From Psychrobacillus sp. NEAU-3TGS (GTDB lineage: Bacteria > Bacillota > Bacilli > Bacillales_A > Planococcaceae), in NCBI RefSeq assembly GCF_029955155.1, contig NZ_JAPNOZ010000010.1:651661-715660 (forward strand): a stretch of 64,000 bases of DNA. The letters are read 5' to 3'. The position numbers and the translations under genes were made by a program. This document shows positions 7,655-21,808 of the stretch, piece after piece (the stretch's first letter is position 1; each line of letters begins with the position of its first letter). The notes under the pieces were generated by a model that saw only the letters and a program-made list of their open reading frames with translations, was not told the origin of the DNA and did no database searches.

Positions 7655-8602
7655 ATGATAGTCAAAAACTATTCGGCTTCGCTATATGCAGAAGCTTTGC
7701 AGGCTCTATATTAAAGAACTCCTAAAAACCATTTAAAATTTTCTAAGATTCAGGAGGAATACTATCAAATAGCTGCTGGTAATATTGGAGAGGAAGCTGT
7801 GATGAAAATGATTGAGCAGCTAGATTTACCGTATAAATTCTACGTTTTCCATGATGTATTGTTGGATTCCGAAACTCTTTTTCAAATGGATATACTAATT
7901 ATTACCCAGTACTATGCGTTAATTTTAGAAGTAAAAAATATAAAAGGAGAAATTACCTTTACAGACCAACAAATGATTAGATCACTTGCAACAAAGGAAA
8001 CACTTGCTTTTGACAATCCATTTCTTCAATTAGAAGAATACGAAATCCAATTGAAACGACTGTTTCAAGCAAATCACATTTCATTACTTGTCTTTAGCGC
8101 CGTCGCTTTCCCCTTTTCTTCTAGCATTATTAAAGACCCTCCAAGAAATAAAACGATATTATTCCGAAGAGGAATCAAACCGCATATACGGAAACTCCAA
8201 GCTAGTCCTTGCATCCTATCTCCCGCACAGCTAGAAAACTTAAAGTATTTACTTCTAAAAGAAAATATCGATTTTCAGCCATTTCCCTTAACCAATCATT
8301 TTGATATAAATCCCAGCTCACTTCGAAAAGGAGTGGAATGTTTGCACTGTGGATTGATTGGAATGAAAAAAGTAATTAGAAATTCGTATTGCCCAAAATG
8401 CAAATCCTCTCATCGTTATGCACACGAATCTGCACTAAAAGATTATTTTCTCATCTATAAAAGCACAATATCTAATCAGGAATGCCAACAATATTTACAG
8501 CTGAACAATAAGTATGAGGCAACAAAAATTTTAAACAATCCCATGCTAATCAAAACAGGACAGTCCCGAAGCAGAAAATATACGATGAATTTTAATAAAT
8601 AA
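7655..8602 (+). pseudogene. NERD domain-containing protein, interrupted by an in-frame TAA
   Basis: ATG 7655 has a good GAGGTGA ribosome-binding site and begins MIVKNYSASLYAEALQALY, the normal N-terminus of the Bacillales NERD family. A TAA at 7712 then interrupts the frame, and the same frame continues RTPKNHLKFSKIQEEYYQ to a stop at 8602. The downstream part keeps the nuclease-related core (FQMDILIITQYYALILEVKN) and a C-terminal zinc-ribbon-like CLHCG...CPKC region. GTG 7799, after GGAGAGG, could reinitiate and give a 267-residue protein without the leader. NERD proteins are thought to act on nucleic acids, but their role is poorly known. It may be a true nonsense mutation or a sequencing error. 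Confidence 0.75.
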
Positions 8603-8646
8603 TGTGGCCAAGCAGGAAAATCAAGTAGCTTCTCTACTAATAAGTG

Positions 8647-8845
8647 GCAAATGGCAACCAATTCTTCGATCAGAGCAACCAACTAAAGGTAACAACTACA
8701 CTAGTAGCTAGGCGTTCGGAAAAAGAGGCTCGTCTTCAAATAAGTCGCAAAGGGCAACCAAACTTACTTTGACAGATACCAGTTTATTGTCGAGAGCAAC
8801 CAATCCCCTAGCGAAGGCAACCAGCTCCCAAACAAAAGCAACCAA
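8647..8845. repeat. GCAACCAA phased array 3, downstream of the murAA terminator
   Basis: Octamers start at 8654, 8675, 8754, (8775 degenerate), 8796, 8817 (GCAACCAG) and 8838, with a 21-bp step inside each of two sub-arrays. Each sub-array begins with the same lead-in, aataagtNgcaaaNggcaac, at 8639 and 8739, exactly 100 bp apart and matching at 21 of 23 positions through to the end of the first octamer. Read with murAA, the array starts about 5 bp beyond its terminator. The minus-strand frame gives ELVAFARGLVALDNK-like heptads but no credible gene. Confidence 0.8.
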
Positions 8846-8849
8846 ACAC

Positions 8850-8886
8850 AAAAAAAGCACCATCCACGAATACATGGATAATGCTT
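8850..8886 (-). terminator. Intrinsic terminator of murAA
   Basis: On the minus strand AAGCATTATCCATG pairs imperfectly with CGTGGATGGTGCTT, followed by a run of seven T. Confidence 0.75.
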
Positions 8887-8897
8887 CACATATAATA

Positions 8898-10193
8898 TTA
8901 CACAAATTGTATTGCTTTTTCAGGGTTCTCTGTTCCAATACGTTCGATGTCTGCACCAAGTGCTGCAAGCTTCTTGTCGAAGTCCACGTAACCACGATCT
9001 AAATGATATAGCTCTGTTACACGTGTGATACCATTAGCAACTAAGCCTGCGATGATTAATGCTGCTGCTGCACGTAAGTCTGTTGCACCGACTTCTGCAC
9101 CTTGAAGATTAGATGGAGACTCCATAATAACGGAGCGACCTTCAATTTTCATGTTGCCATTCATACGGCGAAATTCTTCTACGTGCATAAAACGATTTTC
9201 AAAAACTGTTTCTGTAATAATGCCAGTTCCGTGTGCAGTCATCATTAATGCCATCATTTGTGATTGCATATCAGTTGGGAAACCAGGATGCGGCATTGTT
9301 TTAATATCAACAGATTTTAAATCTCCACTAGCTTTCACACGAAGGCCCTGTTCCTCTTCAGTGATTTCTACGCCCATTTCTTGCATTTTCGAAATTAGAG
9401 CAGTCATATGCTCAGGTACGGCATTTTCGATAATTACATCACCTTTTGTAATAGCTGCTGCTACCATAAAAGTACCTGCTTCTATACGATCTGGGATGAT
9501 ATGGTGTTCTGTGCCGTGAAGTTCATTTACTCCTTCGATACGGATTGTATCTGTACCAGCACCTTTGACTTTACCGCCCATTTCATTGATGAAGTTAGCT
9601 AAATCGACAATTTCCGGTTCTTTTGCAGCATTTTCGATAACAGTAGTGCCTTTTGCAAGAGCTGCTGCTGTCATAATGTTTTCTGTTGCACCGACGCTTG
9701 GTACATCTAGATAAATTTTGGCACCTTGTAAACGACCATTTGTTTTTGCCTCGACAAAGCCATTACCAAAAGAAATTTCAGCACCCATTGCTTCAAATCC
9801 TTTTAAATGCTGATCAATCGGACGTGATCCAATCGCACAGCCTCCAGGTAGCGCAACACGAGCAAAACCATTGCGCGCCAAAATAGGACCCATTACAAGG
9901 ATAGATGCACGCATTTTGCGCACATACTCAAATTGAGCTTCGCTTGAAAGTCTATTTTGTGAATCAATAATCACTTCATTCTTTTCAGGATTATATACTA
10001 CTTCTGTATTTAAACTTTTTAAAACCTCGTTTATTGTCAAAACATCTGCAAGTGTAGGCACATCTTTAATAACGTTTTTTCCGTTTGTAGCGAGCAAAGC
10101 CGCAGCAAGTACTGGTAGAACTGCGTTTTTTGCACCTTCTACTCTAACTTTCCCGTTTAACGTTTGGCCACCTTTAACAATGATTTTATCCAC
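8898..10193 (-). CDS. murAA: UDP-N-acetylglucosamine 1-carboxyvinyltransferase 1
   Basis: The 431-residue MurA transfers enolpyruvate from PEP to UDP-GlcNAc, the first committed step of peptidoglycan synthesis and the target of fosfomycin. K22-N23 (GAKNAVLP) and the catalytic Cys119 in [10 protein letters not shown] are present, as is the [15 protein letters not shown] [16 protein letters not shown] block. Its place between ywzB and spoIID identifies it as murAA. A second copy, murAB, is at 32.4 kb, the normal two-copy state of low-GC Gram-positives. No firm promoter was found. Confidence 0.96.
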   Translation of the reverse strand: MDKIIVKGGQTLNGKVRVEGAKNAVLPVLAAALLATNGKNVIKDVPTLADVLTINEVLKSLNTEVVYNPEKNEVIIDSQNRLSSEAQFEYVRKMRASILVMGPILARNGFARVALPGGCAIGSRPIDQHLKGFEAMGAEISFGNGFVEAKTNGRLQGAKIYLDVPSVGATENIMTAAALAKGTTVIENAAKEPEIVDLANFINEMGGKVKGAGTDTIRIEGVNELHGTEHHIIPDRIEAGTFMVAAAITKGDVIIENAVPEHMTALISKMQEMGVEITEEEQGLRVKASGDLKSVDIKTMPHPGFPTDMQSQMMALMMTAHGTGIITETVFENRFMHVEEFRRMNGNMKIEGRSVIMESPSNLQGAEVGATDLRAAAALIIAGLVANGITRVTELYHLDRGYVDFDKKLAALGADIERIGTENPEKAIQFV

Positions 10194-10519
10194 TTCGTTC
10201 CCTCCGCGTTCTTATCCTCATTTGCTTTATATAAAAGAAATATGTATGATGTCATATTTAGGTATTCAAAACAATATTCATCATACAACGTAATTCGACT
10301 ATATACAAGCATCAAAAACACTATTTTCAATGTCTAATTCAGTATATTTTCTTGTTCTATTATACGTAATACCCAGGCTTTTCGTGTAGATAATTTTCAG
10401 TACCCGTTCAAGCGTTGAACAAAACCTATTCGACAAACTATTTCCCAGGAAATACGAGCAGATTCTACATGCTCATACAAACTTGTCCAATATTTGCATG
10501 AGCATATAGGATCGGTTTT
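10194..10519. other. Intergenic region upstream of murAA, no gene seen
   Basis: This AT-rich 326-bp stretch holds the murAA leader. An inverted repeat ATGCTCAT (10469-10476) / ATGAGCAT (10498-10505) lies near the end of ywzB, with a 21-bp loop and a T-run only on the plus side. No reading frame or known RNA motif is convincing. Confidence 0.4.
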
Positions 10520-10756
10520 TTAATTAAATAAAAATTGTAATTGATCTGACCATGCAGTAAGGTTTAAGAAAAAATTTGCGACAGTTGAGCCTATTGTAAT
10601 GCTAGCCAAAATGAATAAAAGCTGTGCTTGAAACACATGATTCTTTTTAATTATTCTGTCCAGCATAAGTGCCTGTAATGCATAAAAAGAAATTCCGATA
10701 AAAAAAATATTTGCTAAAATCGCAAGTACTGCTTGTTCGCTATTTAATAAACTCAT
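10520..10756 (-). CDS. ywzB: DUF1146 family membrane protein YwzB
   Basis: The 78-residue product has two hydrophobic helices (about residues 8-28 and 45-64) and the family-type FYALQALMLDRIIKK and STVANFFLNLTAWSDQLQFL segments. It lies directly after the ATP synthase operon, as in B. subtilis. Function is unknown. It is separated from atpC by a strong terminator and so is probably its own unit. Confidence 0.85.
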   Translation of the reverse strand: MSLLNSEQAVLAILANIFFIGISFYALQALMLDRIIKKNHVFQAQLLFILASITIGSTVANFFLNLTAWSDQLQFLFN

Positions 10757-10851
10757 TTTTCATCGTCCTCCGTTTTATATTCCTTCGCTTACTAGTTAAC
10801 TACAAAAAAATCACTAGATTAGTATTATAACATTGCAAACTATGTATTCAA

Positions 10852-10882
10852 GAAAAAACGGGCAGAACTTTATCTGCCCGTT
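10852..10882 (-). terminator. Intrinsic terminator of the ATP synthase operon
   Basis: On the minus strand AACGGGCAGA (10882-10873) pairs perfectly with TCTGCCCGTT (10866-10857), followed by TTTTTTC. Confidence 0.92.
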
Positions 10883-10900
10883 CCATAATGCAAAATATAG

Positions 10901-11326
<426 letters not shown>

Positions 11327-11329
11327 TTA

Positions 11330-13656
<2,327 letters not shown>

Positions 13657-13686
13657 TTATCGTTTTTTTTCACTTAGACTTTAGAA

Positions 13687-15207
<1,521 letters not shown>

Positions 15208-15222
15208 TCAAAATTCATAATA

Positions 15223-15759
15223 TTAACCGATCAAATTACGTTTTAAACGATCTAGCTTCGTGCTTAGACTGCTGTCGTAAATGCGGTTTCCGATTTGAAC
15301 ACGCATTCCACCAATAATGGATGGATCTACAATGTTTTGAATACGTAAAGATTGTTTTCCGACATTTTTCGCAAATACAGCTGAAACGTTTGCACGTTCT
15401 TGTTCTGATAACTCGCGAGTCGTATATACTTTCGCGTCTGCAATACCTTGTGCATCGTTCGAAAGTGCCATAAATTCAGTAATGATATCTGATACTTCAC
15501 CTAATCTTTTCTTATCAATCAATACTAATAGCGTATTAATGACAATCGGATTAGCATCTTTGAAAATCTCACGAATTAACGATTTTTTCTTATCTAGTGA
15601 TAGCTTCGGTGAAGTGAATAATGTCTTCACTTCTTTGTTGCCATTCCAAACAAGCTTAAGTTCACGTAAATCATTTTCAACAGATGGAATTTCGTTTTTT
15701 TGTTGTGCTAGCTCGAATAATGCGATTGCATATCGTTTTGCTGCAGTTGAATTACTCAA
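15223..15759 (-). CDS. atpH: ATP synthase F1 subunit delta
   Basis: The 178-residue stator subunit starts [18 protein letters not shown] and has the C-terminal family motif [20 protein letters not shown]. It starts with TTG at 15759 and overlaps the TGA stop of atpF by three bases, so translation is coupled. It links F1 to subunit b. Confidence 0.95.
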   Translation of the reverse strand: MSNSTAAKRYAIALFELAQQKNEIPSVENDLRELKLVWNGNKEVKTLFTSPKLSLDKKKSLIREIFKDANPIVINTLLVLIDKKRLGEVSDIITEFMALSNDAQGIADAKVYTTRELSEQERANVSAVFAKNVGKQSLRIQNIVDPSIIGGMRVQIGNRIYDSSLSTKLDRLKRNLIG

Positions 15760-16280
15760 TTAGCTTCCCCTGCCTTCGCAATCGTTGCCTCGATTAGCGC
15801 ACGATTATCTTCTTCCGAAACTTCTTTTTCAAGAACCTTCGACGCTGCAAGTACAGAAAGTGAAACTACTTCTTGTCGTACTGCTGCAATCGCTCTTTCT
15901 TTTTCTGTCTCGATTTCACGAACAGCTGATTCTTTCAAACGCGCAGCTTCGGTACGAGCAGTCGTGATAATATCTTCACGAGATGCTTCTCCTTGCTTCT
16001 TCGCATTTTCAACAATCGCTAATGCTTCTGTACGCGCTTCTTTTAGTAAGTCACGTTGTTCTTCAAGTAAACGCTGTGATTCTTGGCGACTATTTTCAGC
16101 TGCTTCGATTTCACTTGCGATTAACTCTTCACGTTGAGTCATAATTCCCATAAGTGGACCCCATGCTACTTTCTTCAAAAGAGCCATTAGTAATAAGAAG
16201 AAGAATAGTGTAGCGATGATATCCCAAATGTTTAATCCGTCATGGCCACTAGCACCAAGGACTAGGTAATCAAAAGACAC
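15756..16280 (-). CDS. atpF: ATP synthase F0 subunit b
   Basis: The 174-residue product has one N-terminal transmembrane helix ([20 protein letters not shown]) followed by a long charged coiled coil rich in E, R, K, A and Q. It is the peripheral stalk. It starts with GTG 16280 after GGAGTG. A hairpin without a T-run separates it from atpE. Confidence 0.95.
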   Translation of the reverse strand: MSFDYLVLGASGHDGLNIWDIIATLFFFLLLMALLKKVAWGPLMGIMTQREELIASEIEAAENSRQESQRLLEEQRDLLKEARTEALAIVENAKKQGEASREDIITTARTEAARLKESAVREIETEKERAIAAVRQEVVSLSVLAASKVLEKEVSEEDNRALIEATIAKAGEAN

Positions 16281-16380
16281 GATTGTTTCACTCCTTTCAA
16301 ACGCTATTAAGAGATCTTGCTTTTAAAATCTTGCTTTTATCATGTAAATATTTTATTATTGTTTTCTAATTCATAAAGAG

Positions 16381-16404
16381 AATGGCGGATTAGTTTCCGC
16401 CATT
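16381..16404 (-). promoter_or_regulatory. Intercistronic hairpin between atpE and atpF
   Basis: AATGGCGGA and TCCGCCATT form a perfect 9-bp stem with a 6-base loop, located just after the atpE stop on the transcript. No T-run follows on the minus strand, so it is more likely an mRNA stability or processing element than a terminator. Confidence 0.6.
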
Positions 16405-16423
16405 ATAGACTTGTCTATGTTTA

Positions 16424-16651
<228 letters not shown>

Positions 16652-16710
16652 TTAATTTCCTCCTTGGAATGTTGTTTTGTTTTATTTTGCTTAAAAATCA
16701 AGCAATTATA

Positions 16711-17439
<729 letters not shown>

Positions 17440-17450
17440 TCACATACTCA

Positions 17451-17822
17451 TTACTGATTTTTTGAATGAAACATAACTCGTTCTACTAAAAGCAGAACAT
17501 AGGGAATCATTAAACCAATTACCGTGCTAATAAGATGAATGTATTGTGGAAGGGCAAGTGCAATTGCAACAGCTGCAATACCAGATCCAAAGCGGAATAC
17601 TGTTCCTAAACCTGCTCGTCCTTTTTCACCAGATAACACTCGATCAAATTTCTCCATTCTACGAGTTAGAATCCAGAAATTATACAAACCAAACAACGAA
17701 CCTAGTGCTAAGCCTGCAAAAATTGTCGAATATGGGGTGAATCCCCAACCTACCGCACATACTGCGAGCAAAAAAAATATGTATTTCTTCTGCTTCGTAA
17801 AAATACGTTGCATTTCTAGCAT
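17451..17822 (-). CDS. atpI: ATP synthase subunit I
   Basis: The 123-residue product has four hydrophobic helices and the family-type FGLYNFWILTRRMEKF segment. AtpI assists c-ring assembly and possibly Mg2+ uptake. It lies between the AtpZ-like gene and atpB at the head of the operon, its usual place. GGAG lies 11 bases before ATG 17822, so the start is reasonable but not certain. Confidence 0.85.
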   Translation of the reverse strand: MLEMQRIFTKQKKYIFFLLAVCAVGWGFTPYSTIFAGLALGSLFGLYNFWILTRRMEKFDRVLSGEKGRAGLGTVFRFGSGIAAVAIALALPQYIHLISTVIGLMIPYVLLLVERVMFHSKNQ

Positions 17823-17828
17823 TGTTCA

Positions 17829-18047
17829 TTAGTCTCCTGAATTATATTTTCGAATGGTAGTAATAAGCGCTAACACACCAGACATAAGACCTAGTAGTAA
17901 GCAAATTATTAAAAAAATTGGAGTGGTTCCATATGTTTTGTCTATCCACATTCCTGTGAATATTCCTATTAATATAGAACCTACAAGTTGTGAGAGAATC
18001 GCTGAATATAATGCTATCCCTTGTAACGGACGTCTTGTGTGACGCAT
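17829..18047 (-). CDS. atpZ: AtpZ/AtpI family protein (first gene of the atp operon)
   Basis: The 72-residue product MRHTRRPLQGIALYSAILSQ has two transmembrane helices with the glycine-rich SQLVGSILIGIFTGMWIDK and ICLLLGLMSGVLALI segments typical of the AtpZ family (putative F0F1-ATPase subunit). It is proposed to work with AtpI in ion transport or c-ring assembly. ATG 18047 is chosen because homologues begin MR and GAGGA lies 8 bases upstream; ATG 18062 is an alternative. Confidence 0.75.
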   Translation of the reverse strand: MRHTRRPLQGIALYSAILSQLVGSILIGIFTGMWIDKTYGTTPIFLIICLLLGLMSGVLALITTIRKYNSGD

Positions 18048-18133
18048 AAATAGAATCCTCATGTTTTCCTGCATTAAGTAAAAACTGTGAATCTAGTAGA
18101 AAGTAGATGTGACAAGGTGTTTCGCGCATGAAA

Positions 18134-18172
18134 CCCCTATCATTGATATCCTTTGTAAGCATACAATAGGGG
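18134..18172. promoter_or_regulatory. Inverted repeat overlapping the atp promoter -10 region
   Basis: CCCCTAT (18134-18140) and ATAGGGG (18166-18172) form 7-bp arms separated by 25 bp, spanning the -10 box and transcription start of the atp operon. It could be an operator or a 5' mRNA hairpin. No regulator can be named. Confidence 0.4.
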
Positions 18173-18186
18173 CAATTTGATGTCAA
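18158..18186 (-). promoter_or_regulatory. Sigma-A promoter of the ATP synthase operon
   Basis: On the minus strand TTGACA (18186-18181), a 17-bp spacer and TATGCT (18163-18158) form a strong housekeeping promoter about 110 bp upstream of the AtpZ-like start codon. Confidence 0.85.
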
Positions 18187-18339
18187 TTGGTAAGAGTGAA
18201 AAACTTCACAAATACTTCTTATTTGACATCGGTTTGACAAATTTAAAAGAAATGTGGAAACTACTTACTTGTCAGCGGACCATTTTTATGGTCAAGCTAC
18301 TTTCATTACTAGTTTTTCACTTAAATAGGGTTGAGTTTT

Positions 18340-18968
<629 letters not shown>

Positions 18969-19451
18969 ATTTTTGTCTCCTTCGCGGTTTTATTTAAAAT
19001 TCTATTAATTATAACAAAAAACGCAGGGAACATACTACTAATAGCATATCTTAATATTGCGTCTATTCACACTGGCGTCATTAGTTTGTAAAAAAGTATT
19101 TCTTGACCGTGGATCCAAAATATAGCTCGATTAAACGCCCTCTATGATTTCTCCTCTAGCGCCGGAAAATTACTGGCTAAATTAGTATCTTTGCCTCTGA
19201 AAATCTTACTATTTATGTAGCTTCTCCAAAATGGTCATATTCCATCCAAAATACGGCTAGAGATTTGGAGTTGCAGGATGCCGGATATGGATCTGCTTGT
19301 CCGGTTTGTCGTGTTCACAGTGAAGTTTGTCTCGTTAAACCATTTATTGGCAAAAATTGAGCAGAATCCATGTCTCCTGAAAGCGCATGTACCATAAAAA
19401 AAGTAAGCTACCTTTCTATGAAAAAAGGTAGCTTACTTTCAATTTATTGTA
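18969..19451. other. Intergenic region between glyA and upp, no gene recognised
   Basis: Apart from the glyA terminator at its right end, this 483-bp stretch contains no supported reading frame on either strand. It has no repeat shared with the rest of the window. It may hold the upp promoter and decayed sequence. Confidence 0.4.
19394..19439 (-). terminator. Intrinsic terminator of glyA
   Basis: AAAGTAAGCTACCTTT (19400-19415) pairs perfectly with AAAGGTAGCTTACTTT (19424-19439), and the minus-strand copy is followed by a run of T. Confidence 0.92.
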
Positions 19452-20687
19452 TTAATTGTACAATGGATATTTATTTGTTAGAGCTGCAACGCGGTCTTTT
19501 GCTTCTTGGATTACTTCTGCGTCTTCGTGGTTGTTCAATAGTTTTGCAATGATTGCTGCAATTTCCTTCATTTCCTCTTCTTTGAATCCACGAGAAGTTA
19601 CCGCTGGTGTTCCTAGACGAACGCCAGAAGTGATGAATGGACTTTGTGTTTCATAAGGAATTGTATTTTTGTTAACCGTAATTCCAACTTCGTCCAGAAC
19701 GTGTTCAGCTACTTTACCTGTAAGATCAAGTGCAGAAACGTCTACCAGCATTACGTGATTGTCTGTACCACCAGATACGATACGAAGACCTTCTGCTACT
19801 AAACTATCTGCTAGTGTTTTAGCGTTTGCGATCACTTGTGCTTGGTATTCTTTGAATGCAGGTTGTTGTGCTTCTCCAAATGCAACTGCTTTTGCTGCGA
19901 TCACATGCATTAGTGGACCACCTTGAATTCCAGGGAAAATTGTTTTATCAATTTTCTTGGCGAATTCTTCAGTTGTTAAGATTAATCCTCCGCGTGGTCC
20001 ACGTAATGTTTTATGTGTTGTTGATGTTACAAAATGCGCATGTGGAACTGGGTTTGGATGAAGACCTGCAGCAACTAGCCCTGCAATATGAGCCATATCT
20101 ACAAATAGGTATGCGCCGATTTCATCTGCTATTTCACGGAATTTAGCGAAGTCAATTGTACGTGAGTATGCGCTAGCTCCAGCGACGATCATTTTTGGTT
20201 TGTGCTCTAATGCAATTGCTCGAACTTCCTCGTAATCGATTAGTTCTGTCTCTTTACTTACACCGTACTCGATGAAGTTATATTGAATTCCACTAAAGTT
20301 TACAGGGGAACCGTGTGTTAAATGCCCACCATGTGATAAATTCATTCCTAAAATTGTGTCACCTGGTTGCAAAGCTGTCATATAAACCGCCATATTCGCT
20401 TGTGAACCTGAATGGGGTTGTACATTTGCATGCTCTGCTCCGAAAATTTCTTTCAAACGATCACGAGCAATATTTTCTACTACGTCCACATGTTCACAGC
20501 CACCATAGTAGCGTTTACCTGGGTAGCCTTCTGCATATTTATTAGTTAAAACTGAACCCTGTGCTTCCATCACTGCTTCGGATACAAAGTTTTCAGATGC
20601 GATTAACTCGATATTGGATTGTTGACGTTTTTTCTCCGCAAGCATCGCTTCGTATACCGCTGGATCTTGTGCTAAAATTTTCTGCAT
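19452..20687 (-). CDS. glyA: Serine hydroxymethyltransferase
   Basis: The 411-residue PLP enzyme interconverts serine and glycine with transfer of a one-carbon unit to tetrahydrofolate. The PLP lysine is Lys226 in [14 protein letters not shown], with [11 protein letters not shown] at the N-terminus and [18 protein letters not shown]. Length is normal. It follows ywlG with a 21-bp gap and probably shares a transcript with rpiB and ywlG. Confidence 0.98.
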   Translation of the reverse strand: MQKILAQDPAVYEAMLAEKKRQQSNIELIASENFVSEAVMEAQGSVLTNKYAEGYPGKRYYGGCEHVDVVENIARDRLKEIFGAEHANVQPHSGSQANMAVYMTALQPGDTILGMNLSHGGHLTHGSPVNFSGIQYNFIEYGVSKETELIDYEEVRAIALEHKPKMIVAGASAYSRTIDFAKFREIADEIGAYLFVDMAHIAGLVAAGLHPNPVPHAHFVTSTTHKTLRGPRGGLILTTEEFAKKIDKTIFPGIQGGPLMHVIAAKAVAFGEAQQPAFKEYQAQVIANAKTLADSLVAEGLRIVSGGTDNHVMLVDVSALDLTGKVAEHVLDEVGITVNKNTIPYETQSPFITSGVRLGTPAVTSRGFKEEEMKEIAAIIAKLLNNHEDAEVIQEAKDRVAALTNKYPLYN

Positions 20688-20708
20688 TTCTCATTTCCTC
20701 CTCTAATA

Positions 20709-21254
20709 TCAACCGTAAAATGCACGTTCTCCACCAATTAGTTTCGGACGTGTGTTTGCAATCGTCACGATTGCTCCCCCAATTTGTTTTGTGGACACGC
20801 GAATTGGAACAGCTACAGGTTGCAGTTGCATACCAATAAGGGTTTGTCCTATATCAATGCCGGCACGTGCTTGGACTTGCTCGACTACGACTGGGTCTTG
20901 GAATTGTGTGTACGCATAAGCAGACATGGAGCCGCCTGCACGAACAACTGGAATAACAGAAACTTCCGGTAATCTATAAAGCTTTTGCGTTTTTCTTTCT
21001 ATTGTTATAGCGCGATTGATATGCTCACAGCCTTGAAAAGCTAAATGCACACTGTTACGCTTCGCAAATGCTTGCAATGGTCCATATAAGATTTCCGCTA
21101 CTTCTAAACCACCGGCAGTTCCTATTTTTTGCCCTATAATTTCTGAGGTTGAACAGCCGACAACAAAAAGATCATCTTCGTGAAAGTCAATTTGCTGCTC
21201 TACTTCCAGCAGAAGCTGTTCTATTTGCTCTTTCCACAAATCTTTTGCTTCCAT
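20709..21254 (-). CDS. ywlG: TIGR01440 family protein YwlG
   Basis: The 181-residue product matches the YwlG/UPF0340 family: LFVVGCSTSEIIGQKIGTAG, LAFQGCEHINRAITIER, and VPVRAGGSMSAYAY-like segments. Function is unknown, though the fold is thought to resemble small-molecule binding or thioester-type enzymes. It lies between rpiB and glyA as in B. subtilis. Confidence 0.88.
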   Translation of the reverse strand: MEAKDLWKEQIEQLLLEVEQQIDFHEDDLFVVGCSTSEIIGQKIGTAGGLEVAEILYGPLQAFAKRNSVHLAFQGCEHINRAITIERKTQKLYRLPEVSVIPVVRAGGSMSAYAYTQFQDPVVVEQVQARAGIDIGQTLIGMQLQPVAVPIRVSTKQIGGAIVTIANTRPKLIGGERAFYG

Positions 21255-21273
21255 CTGAAAATCCCCTTCTTCC

Positions 21274-21711
21274 TCAGTTTTCTAAAGCGGTTATTTTTTC
21301 TACACGGCGCGTGTGGCGTCCGCCTTCAAAATCTTGTGCAAGCCAAGTTGCAACGATTTCTCTTGCAAGTCCTGGACCAATTACTCGTTCTCCCATTGCA
21401 AGTACGTTTGAGTCATTATGGCATCTTGTTGCCTTTGCCGAAAATACATCATGCACTAACGCACATCTAATACCTTTTACTTTGTTTGCCGCAATCGACA
21501 TACCAATGCCTGTACCGCAAATTAAAATACCACGATCAAACTCCCCACTTACTACACCTTCTGTTACCGGTATTGCATAGTCAGGATAGTCAACAGAATC
21601 GTCACTCATTGGACCAAAATCTTCATAAGAAAGTCCGAGTTCTTCTAGTTGTTGTATAATTTCCTTGCGAAGATTATTTCCACCATGATCAGAAGAAATT
21701 GCAATTTTCAA
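21274..21711 (-). CDS. rpiB: Ribose-5-phosphate isomerase B
   Basis: The 145-residue sugar-phosphate isomerase has the RpiB signature: N-terminal MKIAISSDHGGNNLRKEI, central GILICGTGIGMSIAANKVKG and CALVHDVFSAKATRCHNDSN. It interconverts ribose 5-phosphate and ribulose 5-phosphate, or the related allose phosphates. It heads the rpiB–ywlG–glyA unit after a terminator that ends the chemoreceptor gene. Confidence 0.94.
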   Translation of the reverse strand: MKIAISSDHGGNNLRKEIIQQLEELGLSYEDFGPMSDDSVDYPDYAIPVTEGVVSGEFDRGILICGTGIGMSIAANKVKGIRCALVHDVFSAKATRCHNDSNVLAMGERVIGPGLAREIVATWLAQDFEGGRHTRRVEKITALEN

Positions 21712-21763
21712 TGTGTTCCCTCTTTTCTGTTTTAGTACTCCACTTCATCATACCATTTATCTG

Positions 21764-21800
21764 CAAAAAAAAATACAATTCACGTAAAGTGAATTGTATT
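21764..21800 (-). terminator. Intrinsic terminator of the chemoreceptor gene
   Basis: AATACAATTCAC and GTGAATTGTATT form a perfect 12-bp stem with a 5-base loop, followed on the minus strand by nine T. Confidence 0.92.
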
Positions 21801-21808
21801 TAAAGCAT

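Noticed and set aside
8708..8995. 95-residue minus-strand frame with LVA heptads
   Set aside because: It overlaps the end of murAA and its terminator and is a translation of the repeat array.
17842..18240. 132-residue minus-strand frame across the atp promoter
   Set aside because: It overlaps the AtpZ-like gene in another frame and contains the promoter; it has no start signal or family pattern.
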